NCBI RefSeq assembly: GCF_000341085.1
Contig: NZ_ANBA01000006.1
Location: forward strand, 124,001 to 188,000
Direction: 5' to 3'
Source of the DNA: Nocardiopsis ganjiahuensis DSM 45031
GTDB taxonomy: Bacteria > Actinomycetota > Actinomycetes > Streptosporangiales > Streptosporangiaceae
DNA: 64,000 nt
Notes under the pieces: generated by a model
What the model was told of the DNA's origin: nothing
The model's database searches: none
Seen by the model: only the letters and a program-made list of their open reading frames with translations
Shown: in pieces, positions 7,807 to 16,256 of the stretch
Layout: each line of letters opens with the position of its first letter
Numbering within the stretch: the stretch's first letter is position 1
Made by a program: the position numbers and the translations under genes

Positions 7807-8648
7807 TTGGCCTCCGCCTCTCCGAGCTCGACCGGGACGCCCACCAGGGAGCCGTACTCGGTCCACGAGCCGTCGTAGTTCTTGACGTTCTCCAGCCCGA
7901 CGATCTCGTGCAGGGCGAACCAGGTGTGCGAGGAGCGCTCACCGATCCTGCAGTAGGCGATGATGTCCTTGTCGAGGTCCACCCCGGCCTCGGTGTAGAG
8001 CTCGCGCAGCTCCTCGGCGGTCTTGAAGGTGCCGTCCTCGTTGGCCGTCTTGGCCCACGGGATGTTGCGCGCGGTCGGGATGTGGCCCGGGCGCTGCGAG
8101 GTCTCCTGCGGCAGGTGCGCGGGGGCCAGCAGCTTGCCGGTGAACTCGTCGGGCGAGCGGACGTCGACCAGGTCCTTGGTGCCGATGGCCTCGACGACCT
8201 CGTCGCGGAAGGCGCGGATCGAGGAGTCCTGCTCCTTGGCCTCGTACTGGGTGGCGGCCCGCTCGGGGACCTCCTTGACGAGCTCGCGGGAGTCGAGCTC
8301 CCACTTCTTGCGGCCGCCGTCGAGCAGGCGGACGTTGTCGTGGCCGTAGAGCTTGAAGTACCAGTAGGCGTAGGCCGCGAACCAGTTGTTGTTGCCGCCG
8401 TACAGGATGACCTGGTCGTCGTTGGCGATGCCCTTGGCGGACAGCAGCTTCTCGAAGCCGGTGCGGTCCACGAAGTCGCGGCGGACGGGGTCCTGGAGGT
8501 CCGTCTTCCAGTCGATCTTGACGGCGCCTGGGATGTGGCCCTTGTCGTAGGCGGACGTGTCCTCGTCCACCTCGACCAGAACGACGTTGTCGTCGTCCAG
8601 GTGAGCCTCCACCCAGTCGGCGTCCACAAGGACGTCGGAGCGGCTCAT
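7803..8648 (-). CDS. cysA: Thiosulfate sulfurtransferase (two-domain rhodanese, CysA/SseA)
   Basis: 281 residues, the usual size of a two-domain rhodanese. The N-terminal domain is non-catalytic. The C-terminal domain carries the persulfide-forming Cys233 in the loop CRIGERS. It transfers sulfane sulfur from thiosulfate to cyanide or thiol acceptors in the cytosol. CACAGGAGG precedes ATG 8648. It is followed by sseC in a coupled operon and preceded by a 395-nt leader with a cysteine-rich upstream ORF, which suggests control by cysteine supply. Confidence 0.92.
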   Translation of the reverse strand: MSRSDVLVDADWVEAHLDDDNVVLVEVDEDTSAYDKGHIPGAVKIDWKTDLQDPVRRDFVDRTGFEKLLSAKGIANDDQVILYGGNNNWFAAYAYWYFKLYGHDNVRLLDGGRKKWELDSRELVKEVPERAATQYEAKEQDSSIRAFRDEVVEAIGTKDLVDVRSPDEFTGKLLAPAHLPQETSQRPGHIPTARNIPWAKTANEDGTFKTAEELRELYTEAGVDLDKDIIAYCRIGERSSHTWFALHEIVGLENVKNYDGSWTEYGSLVGVPVELGEAEAK

Positions 8649-9043
8649 GGGGAACCTCCTGTGTTTCTGTGCGGTGTCGCGTGTGCGGTCGGTGCGTCGC
8701 GTTCCGGGAGCGCGGTGCCCGGAACAGGGGTTTCAGGCGGCTTCTCCGACACCGGGCACGGCCGGTCGGGTACTTGTCGAGGGCCCGGTTCAGGCCGGGC
8801 TCGGCGAAGGGGAAGCACTACGCGTGGAGAAGGGCGGTCGCGGCGGTGGCGATCCGTTCCGGGCACAGCGGAGGTGTTTCGGGGAGAGGCCGTCGGGGAG
8901 GCGAGCGGACTCGGTGAACGTCCGTCGGGATCCGCCGGGGCCTGTGGAGAGCCGTCTCCGGGAGGAGAGGGCTCATCCCCACCGTGTGCACGGGGAAGGG
9001 CCGGTCGCACGGAGCGAGCGGGGGCGCTGGTGGCCTGCCCGCC
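8649..9043 (-). other. Long 5' leader of the cysA-sseC transcript
   Basis: Lies between the leader peptide stop and the cysA ATG. A hairpin at 8949-8974 (11-bp stem with one mismatch, 4-nt loop) and a 12-bp palindrome at 8982-8993 are the only structures I noticed. No further gene seen. Confidence 0.45.
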
Positions 9044-9130
9044 CTATGGACACGGACAGAGCGCGGCAGCGACGCGGCAGAAGTCCACCGCACGTCGCTT
9101 CGTCAGATACGCGCTCGTCAAGGAAGTCAC
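9044..9130 (-). CDS. Cysteine-rich leader peptide upstream of cysA-sseC
   Basis: A 28-codon ORF starting at GTG 9130 and ending at TAG 9044. The peptide begins MTSLTSAYLTKRR, then AVDFCR, and ends LCPCP with three cysteines in all. The arrangement of a basic pair followed by VD-[LF]-x-R and terminal cysteines is typical of the small leader peptides seen ahead of sulfur genes in Streptomyces and mycobacteria, where ribosome stalling on Cys codons controls the operon. There is no ribosome-binding site; the GTG lies 7 nt after a -10 box, so it is predicted leaderless. Too short for routine gene callers. Confidence 0.75.
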   Translation of the reverse strand: MTSLTSAYLTKRRAVDFCRVAAALCPCP

Positions 9131-9167
9131 GTTCTAGACGCTACAGGCCGGGGCGCACTCTTGTCAC
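9131..9167 (-). promoter_or_regulatory. Promoter of the cysA leader transcript
   Basis: On the minus strand GTGACA (9167-9162) and TAGCGT (9143-9138) are separated by 18 nt, fitting a primary-sigma promoter. The start codon of the leader peptide begins 7 nt after TAGCGT, so the transcript probably starts at or next to the GTG. Confidence 0.6.
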
Positions 9168-9257
9168 GGGTGGCCTGGATCACAAGACGGCCCACGGGGC
9201 GGTTGTCCAGGATGTGAGACGCGATACGGGGTCGTCGGAGGGCGCACCGGAGCCCTG

Positions 9258-9581
9258 TCAGAGCAGCGCTTCGCCGAGCGCGACGATCACGTCCGCCTTG
9301 CGGGGCTGTCCGCCGGCCCGGCGCACGATCCGGCCGTCGGCGGCGAGCACGAACACCGTGGGGGTTCCGACGATCTCCAGCTCGCGCACCAGGTCGAGCC
9401 GGGACTCCGCGTCGATCTCCACGTGCGCCACGCCCTCGACCATGCCCGCCACGTCCTCCAGGACGCGGCGGGTGGCACGGCAGGGCTGGCAGAAGGCGCT
9501 GGAGAACTGCACGAGCGTGGCTCTCGCGCCCAGCTCGGCGCCGAGGGCCTCGGCGCCGAGCGTCTCCGCCTCCGGGGTCAT
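9258..9581 (-). CDS. Thioredoxin-like protein
   Basis: 107 residues with a thioredoxin fold: active site FCQPC (Cys-Gln-Pro-Cys) after the first strand, and the cis-proline region GTPTVFVLAADG. CQPC differs from the canonical CGPC of thioredoxin, so substrate or redox potential may differ. ATG 9581 shares one base with the stop of the preceding DUF2993 gene (TGATG), so the two are translationally coupled. It has no signal peptide and is probably cytosolic. Confidence 0.87.
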   Translation of the reverse strand: MTPEAETLGAEALGAELGARATLVQFSSAFCQPCRATRRVLEDVAGMVEGVAHVEIDAESRLDLVRELEIVGTPTVFVLAADGRIVRRAGGQPRKADVIVALGEALL

Positions 9582-10279
9582 CAGGCGGCCTCGGAACCCA
9601 TCAGGGGAACGTCGTCGCCGGTACCGGTGATCTTGAGGCCGCTGGAGGTGGCCTCCATGTCGGTGGCGGTCAGCCCGAAGGGCAGCTCCGGCACCTGGGC
9701 GCTGAAGGTGAGCATGCTCGAGACCACACCGTCGACGTTGATGGGGGCGTTGCCCACCTCGATGTCGACCGGGGTCACGGTGAGGGTGTCGCCGTCGACG
9801 GTGAACTCTCCGCCACTGGAGACCGAGGTGCTCAGACCCAGCTCCGGAAGGGCCAGCTCGCCGCTGATGCGGGGCTCACCGTTCTCGGTGCTGATGGTCA
9901 TGCCCTCGGGCAGGTACGGGTTGAAGTAGGTGTAGGGGACCACGAAGGATCCGTCCACCTGGCCCGCGGTCACCGTGGGCTGGTTCATGAGGTCGCTCAG
10001 CGGGGCCTCGACCTCGGAGGCGGTGGCCTCGATCTTCTCGACGGTCACCCCGCCCATGGTCGCGCTGTCCGCCTGGATGTTGATCTCGGTGTAGGTACCG
10101 CTGATCACCTGGGGGAGGAAGGCCCAGCCCTCGATGGCCACGTCCGGCTCCTCGGACATCTCCATCTGCTGGGAGAGCCGCTCGGCCAGGGTGCTCTGCG
10201 CGAACGAACGCGCCCCGATATCCGCCACCACCACGAGCGCGGCGACAAGGATCAGGAAGACGACAAGAAATTTACGCAT
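9581..10279 (-). CDS. LmeA-like (DUF2993) membrane-anchored protein
   Basis: 232 residues. A single N-terminal membrane helix (VVFLILVAALVVVADIGARSFA) is followed by an all-beta/helical extracytoplasmic domain with the DUF2993 pattern (WAFLPQVISGTYTEI, VTVEKIEATASEVEAPLSDL, ending in LPFGLTATDMEATSSGLKITG). LmeA of mycobacteria is a periplasmic phospholipid-binding protein involved in mannan maturation; whether that role holds here is inference. First gene of a pair with the thioredoxin-like protein. Confidence 0.85.
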   Translation of the reverse strand: MRKFLVVFLILVAALVVVADIGARSFAQSTLAERLSQQMEMSEEPDVAIEGWAFLPQVISGTYTEINIQADSATMGGVTVEKIEATASEVEAPLSDLMNQPTVTAGQVDGSFVVPYTYFNPYLPEGMTISTENGEPRISGELALPELGLSTSVSSGGEFTVDGDTLTVTPVDIEVGNAPINVDGVVSSMLTFSAQVPELPFGLTATDMEATSSGLKITGTGDDVPLMGSEAA

Positions 10280-10522
10280 CGGGCTCCCAGCACACTTTCT
10301 ATCGCTCCGGCGCGGCTCTCGGCTGGGTCATCCGGCCGGTCTCGGTCACACGCCATCGGCACCCGACGGGTACCGGTCATGACAAACCTGTAGGGAAGGG
10401 TACTTCACCCTGCATGAGACGCCGGGCGCCCGGAGTTGGTTGCGCCCACGGGACGATCTCACGGGCGGAGGAGGTCCCCCCGAGCCGTGCCGGAGGGTCC
10501 CGTCAACACTGGAAGGGCCTGT

Positions 10523-11662
10523 TCAGCGGGGCATCAGCATGGCTGCGAGGCCGTCGTTGGCGGATGCTCCGGAGAGGGAGAGCTCGATCACGTTGGTGGC
10601 CACCACGTGCCCGGCCAGGCGACGGGTGAACTCCATGACGTGCGGCTGCTGCTCGTGCTCCTCCTGCGCGAGCTCGTCGCGGTAGATCGCGTAGACGATG
10701 CGCTGGAGGGGCGCGCTGGGCACGGTGTGCGCGGCGAACAGCAGGGTGTCCGGCTCCCGCTTGGAGACCTCGGCGACGACGGCGTTGGAGAGCTGGTCGA
10801 ACCCGCCGCCCTGACCGTCGGCGAGGGTGTAGATCGTGATGACGCCGCGCAGCTTGCTGGGCGGCGCGGCCGGAGCGTCCCCGTAGAGGTCGTCATAGGT
10901 GTCGGCGTTGCGGCGCTTGCGGCGCACGGGCTCCTCCTGGGGGTCCTCGTCGAGTTCGTCGTAGTCGTCGTAGTCGTCGTCGTAGTAGTCGTCCTCGTCG
11001 TAGGGGTCGCGACGGGGCCTCGCGGCCAGCGCCCCGGCGCCCCAGAGGGAGGAGATCGCGCCGAGCATCAGCAGCGGGCCGAAGGCGCCCAGCCCCGCGC
11101 GTCCGACCACCACGGAGAGGATCGTGGCGAGGACGAGCAGGCCCAGTACTGCCAGGTCGGTCGTTCCGGGGCCCCGGGTGCCGCGGCGCGCGACGGCGAC
11201 GATCGCGAGGACGAGGAGGACGGCGGCCAGACCCTGCGCGCCGTTCACCAGCACGCGGGGGATCAGGTCGTAGTGTTCGCCCATCGGGGGGAAGGCGTCC
11301 GCGAAGCGGCCGCTGATCCGGTCGACGCTCAGTACCACCAGGGGAACGATGGTCAGGGCGGTGACGAACAGGCGCGAGGTGAAGCGGCCGTTCGGCGAGC
11401 GGACGGCGTACTCGAAGGCTCCCCAGGCCATGAAGAGCGGGCCCAGGAGACTGACACCGATGTGCAGCAGCCGGAAGGTGGGCTCTCCGAAGTCGAAGAG
11501 CACCCCGAACACCGCGGCGCTGAGTCCGACCGCCATACCCAGGGCGGCGACCAGCCAAGCGATCGCGGCGACACCGGGACGGCGTTGGGCATAAGCGGTC
11601 AGCGCGGCGGTGGCGCTCCAGCCCACCAACGCGCTTATGAATGTCAGTCCTACCGTGACCAT
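10523..11662 (-). CDS. Multi-pass membrane protein with C-terminal ABM-like domain
   Basis: About 379 residues. Seven hydrophobic segments fill the first ~215 residues, starting with VTVGLTFISALVGW. A very acidic tyrosine-rich linker (repeated DDY, EDDYYDDDYDD) leads to a C-terminal ~100-residue domain beginning GVITIYTLADGQG and containing TLLFAAHTVPSAPLQRIVYAIYRDE, which looks like an antibiotic-biosynthesis-monooxygenase (dimeric alpha/beta barrel) fold. I place the start at ATG 11662; GTG 11710 adds 16 residues. No clear ribosome-binding site at either. Function unknown. Confidence 0.75.
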   Translation of the reverse strand: MVTVGLTFISALVGWSATAALTAYAQRRPGVAAIAWLVAALGMAVGLSAAVFGVLFDFGEPTFRLLHIGVSLLGPLFMAWGAFEYAVRSPNGRFTSRLFVTALTIVPLVVLSVDRISGRFADAFPPMGEHYDLIPRVLVNGAQGLAAVLLVLAIVAVARRGTRGPGTTDLAVLGLLVLATILSVVVGRAGLGAFGPLLMLGAISSLWGAGALAARPRRDPYDEDDYYDDDYDDYDELDEDPQEEPVRRKRRNADTYDDLYGDAPAAPPSKLRGVITIYTLADGQGGGFDQLSNAVVAEVSKREPDTLLFAAHTVPSAPLQRIVYAIYRDELAQEEHEQQPHVMEFTRRLAGHVVATNVIELSLSGASANDGLAAMLMPR

Positions 11663-11911
11663 CTCGACAATGATGCTGCACGCCAACGGGTGGATGTGCA
11701 CCCCGTGCACTTTTGGCCGGACAGTCTCCGGGAAGATCTCGCAGAGTGGAGGCCAAAACCGCGTTCAACACTGTGATCTTCATCACCAGGTTTGACCCTC
11801 TTCCGCAGCCGCCACACGCGACCCGCGGGTGGTCATAAGCTCGCAGTACGCGGGGAGCGCCACCCCGGACATCCGGAGGGCCGCCTCCCCCAGCCAAGCC
11901 AGGAGAGAACC

Positions 11912-12718
11912 GTGTCACACGACGCCGTTTCCCCGAACCCGCCCGGCCCCGGAGCCGCGTTCTTCGACGTGGACAACACGCTGATGCGGGGTGCGTCGAT
12001 CTACCACTTCGCCCGCGGCCTGGCCTCCCGCGACCTGTTCACCACCCGGGACCTGATGCGGTTCGCGTGGGGGCAGACCGTGTTCCGGGTGACCGGGAGC
12101 GAGCAGCCCGAGCACATCAACGCCGCACGCGAGGCAGCCCTGGCCTTCGTCGCCGGGCACGACGTCGGCGACCTGGTCTCCCTGTGCGAGGAGATCTACG
12201 ACGACACCATGGCCGACCGCATCTGGGAGGGCACCCGCGCGCTCGTACAGGAGCACCTGGACAAGGGCCGGCCGGTGTGGCTGGTCACCGCGACCCCGGT
12301 GGAGCTGGCGCAGATCATCCGCCGCCGCCTGGGACTGACGGGCGCGCTGGGCACCGAGGCGGAGAGCATCGACGGGGTGTACACGGGGCGGCTCAACGGC
12401 GACCTGCTGCACGGGCCCGCCAAGGCCGTGGCGGTGCGCGCGCTGGCCCGGAAGGAGGGGTGGGACCTGTCGGCCTGCTCGGCCTACAGCGACTCCTCCA
12501 ACGACCTTCCGCTGCTCTCCCTGGTCGGTGATCCGCACGCGGTCAACCCGGACGGGGACCTGCGCCGGTACGCGCGCACCCACGAGTGGCCGGTGCACGA
12601 CTTCCGCAGGCACCGGGCCGCGCTCAAGGTGGCCCTGCCCGCCGCCGTGGCGGGTGCCGTCGCCGGAGCGGTGGCCGTACGCGCGGTCAGGCACCGCAGA
12701 GCCCTCACGCCGCGCTGA
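11912..12718 (+). CDS. HAD-IB family phosphatase with C-terminal membrane segment
   Basis: 268 residues. Motif I is FFDVDNTLM (nucleophile Asp in DxDxT), the cap region follows, motif II lies near VWLVTATPVEL, and motif III/IV is YSDSSNDLPLL. This pattern is that of SerB-like HAD-IB hydrolases that dephosphorylate small metabolites or phospholipid head groups. The last ~30 residues (LPAAVAGAVAGAVAVRAV) form a membrane helix, so the enzyme may be tail-anchored. Start GTG 11912 has AGGAGAGAACC upstream. Substrate unknown. Confidence 0.88.
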   Translation: MSHDAVSPNPPGPGAAFFDVDNTLMRGASIYHFARGLASRDLFTTRDLMRFAWGQTVFRVTGSEQPEHINAAREAALAFVAGHDVGDLVSLCEEIYDDTMADRIWEGTRALVQEHLDKGRPVWLVTATPVELAQIIRRRLGLTGALGTEAESIDGVYTGRLNGDLLHGPAKAVAVRALARKEGWDLSACSAYSDSSNDLPLLSLVGDPHAVNPDGDLRRYARTHEWPVHDFRRHRAALKVALPAAVAGAVAGAVAVRAVRHRRALTPR

Positions 12719-12740
12719 GGCCCGCGCCGCCCGCCCCCGT

Positions 12741-13448
12741 TCAGGGCTGGAGGCGCCCCGGAGGCGTCCACGCGCGCCGGTAGAACACGGGCCGGGCCAG
12801 CATGCCCTCGGCCCGCAGCGCGCCGCGCACCCTCCGGAAGAAGCTCGGCCTGCTGAACTGGGCCAGCAGGAACCGGACCGGGCCGCCGGGGATGCGCACA
12901 TGGTTGACCAACGCGTAGGGCGCCCCGTCCAGCGGCTGGAGCAGCGTCGAGTTGTCCACTCCGATCTCGCTCACGTACCAGCTGGTCAAGCCCTCCCACA
13001 CCGCGACGGCCCGCTCCGGGTCGGGCGCGGTGAAGTGGTTGAGCAGGAACGTGGCCGAGGGCGCGTCGCCGGTCTCCCCGATCCGACGCGTGTTCCGGGC
13101 GGTCATCACGAGCTCGCCGTCGAGCCGCCCGTAGGCGTCGGAGGCCAGTACGTCCGCCACGTCCTCGGGTGAGGCCGTGGTGACGAGCAGGACGACGTCG
13201 AAGCGCGGCCCGCCCGGCAGGGGCGGCATGAACACCGCTTCGTAGACCGTGGTGGCGACGACGGCGGGGAGCCGCTCCAGTTCGTCCGCGAGCGCCCGGA
13301 ACTCCGCCAGGGCGTCGTCCCTCTCGCGGCTGCTCCGGACGAGGGGTGCCCGCCCCGGCGGGGCGACGCTCGCGCCGACGTACACGTAGCCGTACGGGTG
13401 GGGTTCGAGGAAGTCGGTGCGGTGCTGTTCCGGGCGGTTCCTGGGCAT
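12741..13448 (-). CDS. Conserved hypothetical protein divergent from a MarR regulator
   Basis: 235 residues, no family recognised. The sequence has alpha/beta character with no signal or membrane segment. Segments such as FDVVLLVTTASPEDVADVL and ATFLLNHFTAPDPERAVAVWEGL resemble the repeated halves of dimeric alpha/beta-barrel (EthD/ABM-type) proteins. GAGGAGCG precedes ATG 13448. It is transcribed divergently from the MarR gene across a 119-nt region with a palindromic operator, so it is the likely regulated target. Confidence 0.75.
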   Translation of the reverse strand: MPRNRPEQHRTDFLEPHPYGYVYVGASVAPPGRAPLVRSSRERDDALAEFRALADELERLPAVVATTVYEAVFMPPLPGGPRFDVVLLVTTASPEDVADVLASDAYGRLDGELVMTARNTRRIGETGDAPSATFLLNHFTAPDPERAVAVWEGLTSWYVSEIGVDNSTLLQPLDGAPYALVNHVRIPGGPVRFLLAQFSRPSFFRRVRGALRAEGMLARPVFYRRAWTPPGRLQP

Positions 13449-13520
13449 CGGACGCTCCTCACTCGGCGGGGCGCGAGGCGGCCCCGGCTCGGTTCGTGGG
13501 ACCGACCCTAGCCCGAACAC

Positions 13521-13560
13521 TTTGGATTAAGAAACAGTTTGGATATCCGAATAATAAGAT
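13521..13560. promoter_or_regulatory. MarR-type operator and promoter
   Basis: TTTGGAT occurs at 13521 and again at 13538. The second is part of the near-perfect 14-bp palindrome TTTGGATATCCGAA (13538-13551). A -10-like TAAGAT at 13555-13560 follows at once, 7 nt before the MarR start codon. This AT-rich patch is unusual for its surroundings and fits autoregulation plus control of the divergent gene. Confidence 0.6.
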
Positions 13561-13567
13561 CGGAGAC

Positions 13568-14053
13568 ATGACAGATGACAGGGACTCCGGGGCCCCCGAC
13601 GGCATGAACCGCGCACTCGTGGCCGAGCTGGGAGTGATACCCCAGCTGGAGGTCTACTTCCGCAGGATCCGGGCGGACATGCCCGCCGACGTCGCCGCGG
13701 TCTTCGCCGAGCACGGGCTGACCGCACGGCACGGCGGAGTGCTCGCGCAGCTGGCGGTGGTCGCGTCGGTCGGGGTGTCCGAACTGGCCAGGCGGATGGC
13801 GGTGTCACTGCCGACCGCGAGCGAACTCGCGGGGGACCTCAGGCGCGCCGGCCTCGTGGTGGCCGAGGAGGACCCGGACAACCGGCGGCGCACACTGCTG
13901 AGCCTGGCCGACGAGCACCGGCCCTCGGTGGAGTCGCTGGTGGCGGCACGGGCCGCACCGCTCCAGCGCGCGATGGAGCGCCTGCCGGAGCGGGACAGGG
14001 AGGGGTTCGCCGCCGGGCTGCGGGCCTGGGCGGACGAGATGCGTGACTGGTGA
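13568..14053 (+). CDS. MarR family transcriptional regulator
   Basis: 161 residues. The winged helix-turn-helix is recognisable from LTARHGGVLAQLAVV through VSELARRMAVSLPTASELAGDLRRAGLVV (helices and recognition helix), and the wing EEDPDNRRRTLLSL, followed by the dimerisation helix. ATG 13568 sits 7 nt after a TAAGAT box and is likely leaderless. It should bind the palindrome at 13538-13551. Ligand unknown. Confidence 0.87.
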   Translation: MTDDRDSGAPDGMNRALVAELGVIPQLEVYFRRIRADMPADVAAVFAEHGLTARHGGVLAQLAVVASVGVSELARRMAVSLPTASELAGDLRRAGLVVAEEDPDNRRRTLLSLADEHRPSVESLVAARAAPLQRAMERLPERDREGFAAGLRAWADEMRDW

Positions 14054-14106
14054 GGGGGGGACGCTCCCGGGCCGCGTGTCCGGCGTCCGGGGAGGGTGCT
14101 CAGGCC

Positions 14107-15042
14107 CTAGCGCCCGAGGGTCGCGCGGGCCAGGGCGAGGACGTGCACCGGGCGCAGTCCGGCCCTTCGGGGGGAGCCGCCGCGGCTGTGCGCGTAGGAC
14201 TCGAAGGCCTCGACGGAGCTGTAGGAGGGCGTCCAGTCCAGGGCCCGGCTCAGCGGCGCGGGGTCCAGCCTGGAGGCGGTCAGGCCGGCGCTCACCGAGC
14301 GGGCGGCGCTGGAGCTGGCGTAGTCGATCCGGCCGTGCTTGGCCACTCCGCGCAGCACCTTGAGGCCGCGCGCGGGGACCGGGAGGCGCTGGCCGCCGAT
14401 GCGGCGCAGGCAGTGGGAGAGGGGGACGGCGTCCGCCGCGGAGACGTCGAAGAAGCCGGTTCGGTCGCTGAGCGCCATGCGCACCAGCGCCTCGGCCCCG
14501 TCGTCCTCGTGCAGGAACTGCACGCGCGGGTCGCGGCCCATGACGGTGGGCACGACACGGGAGTCCATGTATCGGGTGAGCGGGGTGTCCACGGACGGAC
14601 CGATGAGGTTCGCGAACCGCAGGACGGCCACGGACAGGTCCGGGCGGCGGCGCTGGAGGCCGCGGGTGTGCCGCTCGACCTCGGCCGCGTCGTCGGCGTC
14701 CAGGGTGGCGCTGGAGCGCACCACGAGCCGCTGGACGGTGGAGGAGCGCTGGGCGGCGCCCAGGACCCTCATGGTGCCCAGGAGGTTGTCCTCCCGGTTG
14801 GGGCCCGTCGATGTGTCCAGGCCCAGGTGCAGGACCAGTTCGGCGCCGGACTCGGCGACGATGCGGTCCAGGCTGCCGTCGTGCAGGTCGACGTGCTGGT
14901 ACTCGATCCCCGTTGCCCCGCTGGGTGGAGGCGAGGAGTCCGCGCCGATCACCCGGCGTAGACCGGGCTCCTTGCTCAGGGTCTGGGCGACCCCGGCGGC
15001 GAGGGGGCTGGAGACCCCGGTGACGAGTACGACACGAGCCAT
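14107..15042 (-). CDS. NAD-dependent epimerase/dehydratase family protein
   Basis: 311 residues of extended short-chain dehydrogenase type. The N-terminal Rossmann motif is VLVTGVSSPLAAGVA. The usual YxxxK catalytic pair is not obvious: the segment after RLVVRSSATLDA lacks it, so it may be a binding or atypical member. Start ATG 15042 follows AAGGAACGTG. It is next to the bS22 gene on the same strand, an association also seen in Streptomyces. Substrate unknown. Confidence 0.8.
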   Translation of the reverse strand: MARVVLVTGVSSPLAAGVAQTLSKEPGLRRVIGADSSPPPSGATGIEYQHVDLHDGSLDRIVAESGAELVLHLGLDTSTGPNREDNLLGTMRVLGAAQRSSTVQRLVVRSSATLDADDAAEVERHTRGLQRRRPDLSVAVLRFANLIGPSVDTPLTRYMDSRVVPTVMGRDPRVQFLHEDDGAEALVRMALSDRTGFFDVSAADAVPLSHCLRRIGGQRLPVPARGLKVLRGVAKHGRIDYASSSAARSVSAGLTASRLDPAPLSRALDWTPSYSSVEAFESYAHSRGGSPRRAGLRPVHVLALARATLGR

Positions 15043-15268
15043 GGCGACACGTTCCTTGGAAGGAGACGGTGGTGGTCCGGAAGGCCCGCGGACCGTCCAC
15101 CCGCAAGGGGTGAACCGGCGACCGCGACCCGTGAAACACAACAGTGGTTCACCCAGAAAATTCCATTGCGTGGCAAACGCCGGGCAAGGAAAGTGAAGTT
15201 TCTCCGCGTCCGGGGCGTGCCTGGGCCCGCCCGCGCCCGCGGAGAGACGACGTACGCCGCGAACGCTC

Positions 15269-15367
15269 CTACTTCTTGTTGCGACGCGCGACACGCGTGC
15301 GCTTGAGCAGCTTGCGGTGCTTCTTCTTCGCCATCCGCTTACGGCGCTTCTTGATGACGGAACCCAT
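15269..15367 (-). CDS. bS22 / AURKAIP1-COX24-like ribosomal micro-protein
   Basis: A 32-residue, extremely basic protein beginning [19 protein letters not shown] and ending RVARRNKK. It matches the short AURKAIP1/COX24-type protein that is an extra 30S subunit protein (bS22) in mycobacteria and is conserved across actinobacteria. AGAAGGTGATCCC precedes the ATG at 15367. Too short for ordinary gene finders. It lies between the histidine phosphatase gene and the epimerase. Confidence 0.88.
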   Translation of the reverse strand: MGSVIKKRRKRMAKKKHRKLLKRTRVARRNKK

Positions 15368-15586
15368 GGGATCACCTTCTCGCTGACGAGTGAGTACGGA
15401 CATGCCGAACCACTGGTGACGAACACCTGCTGGCTCGGATGCGGTTACTGGGCTCGCCCGGGCACACGCGCGCGGGGCGCGGGTGGCCGGTGCGACCGGG
15501 GCGGGCCCCGGGGAGGACGACGCTCACAAGACGCACGTCTACCGCACCCGTGGCCCCAGCTTACCGCTACGGGCAACCCGGGCGGA

Positions 15587-16222
15587 TCATGCCCCGGGAA
15601 CTACCGGACCGTCGCCGTACAGTACGGCGGCCGGTTCGGCGTAACTGACACTGGCCAACCGCTGGTCGGCGAAGGTCAGTGACGTGACACTGGCGAGGTT
15701 ACATTCCCGCAGGTCGGGTCGGTGCCACAGGCGCTTCTTCTCCGCGGCCCGACGGGCCATCCAGATCGGCAGCTGGTGGCTGACGCACACGGCCTCACGG
15801 CCCCACGCGGCCCGCCGGACGGCCTTGATGACCTCGACCATCCGGTCGACGATCACCTGGTAGGGCTCGCCCCAGGAAGGCAGGAAGGGGTTGTAGAGCC
15901 GGCTCACCACCCGGATGTCGCGCGCCGACTTCGCGGACAGCGACATCCCCTCGAACATGTTGGTCGCCTCGATGAGCCGGTCGTCCAGGGTCACCGGGAG
16001 GTCGAACGCCTTCTGGAGCGGCTTCGAGGTCTCCTGGGTGCGGTCCAGCGGCGAGGAGTACAGGGCCGCGATGTCGTGGCCCTCGAACCAGTCGGCGGCC
16101 ATCTCCGCCATGCGGTGGCCCCGGTCGCTCAGGTGGTAGTCGGGGAGCCGACCGTAGAGGACCTTCTCGGGGTTGTACACCTCACCGTGCCGAAGCAGGT
16201 GGACGACGGTGGTCGTGGTCAT
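15587..16222 (-). CDS. Histidine phosphatase (phosphoglycerate mutase-like) protein
   Basis: 211 residues with the family signature LLRHGEV near the N-terminus (phospho-accepting His in RHG), RTQET, and the second catalytic His in VCVSHQLPIW. These enzymes are cytosolic phosphatases or mutases; the substrate cannot be read from sequence. The gene starts 34 nt after the hemL stop, so they are likely cotranscribed, a pairing also found in other actinobacteria. Confidence 0.88.
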   Translation of the reverse strand: MTTTTVVHLLRHGEVYNPEKVLYGRLPDYHLSDRGHRMAEMAADWFEGHDIAALYSSPLDRTQETSKPLQKAFDLPVTLDDRLIEATNMFEGMSLSAKSARDIRVVSRLYNPFLPSWGEPYQVIVDRMVEVIKAVRRAAWGREAVCVSHQLPIWMARRAAEKKRLWHRPDLRECNLASVTSLTFADQRLASVSYAEPAAVLYGDGPVVPGA

Positions 16223-16256
16223 CGTGGCAGTCTTTCTGTCCGGGTTTCGGGCATCG

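Noticed and set aside
8647..9630. Plus-strand frame across the cysA leader region
   Set aside because: Low-complexity translation, overlaps the leader peptide promoter and the thioredoxin gene on the other strand.
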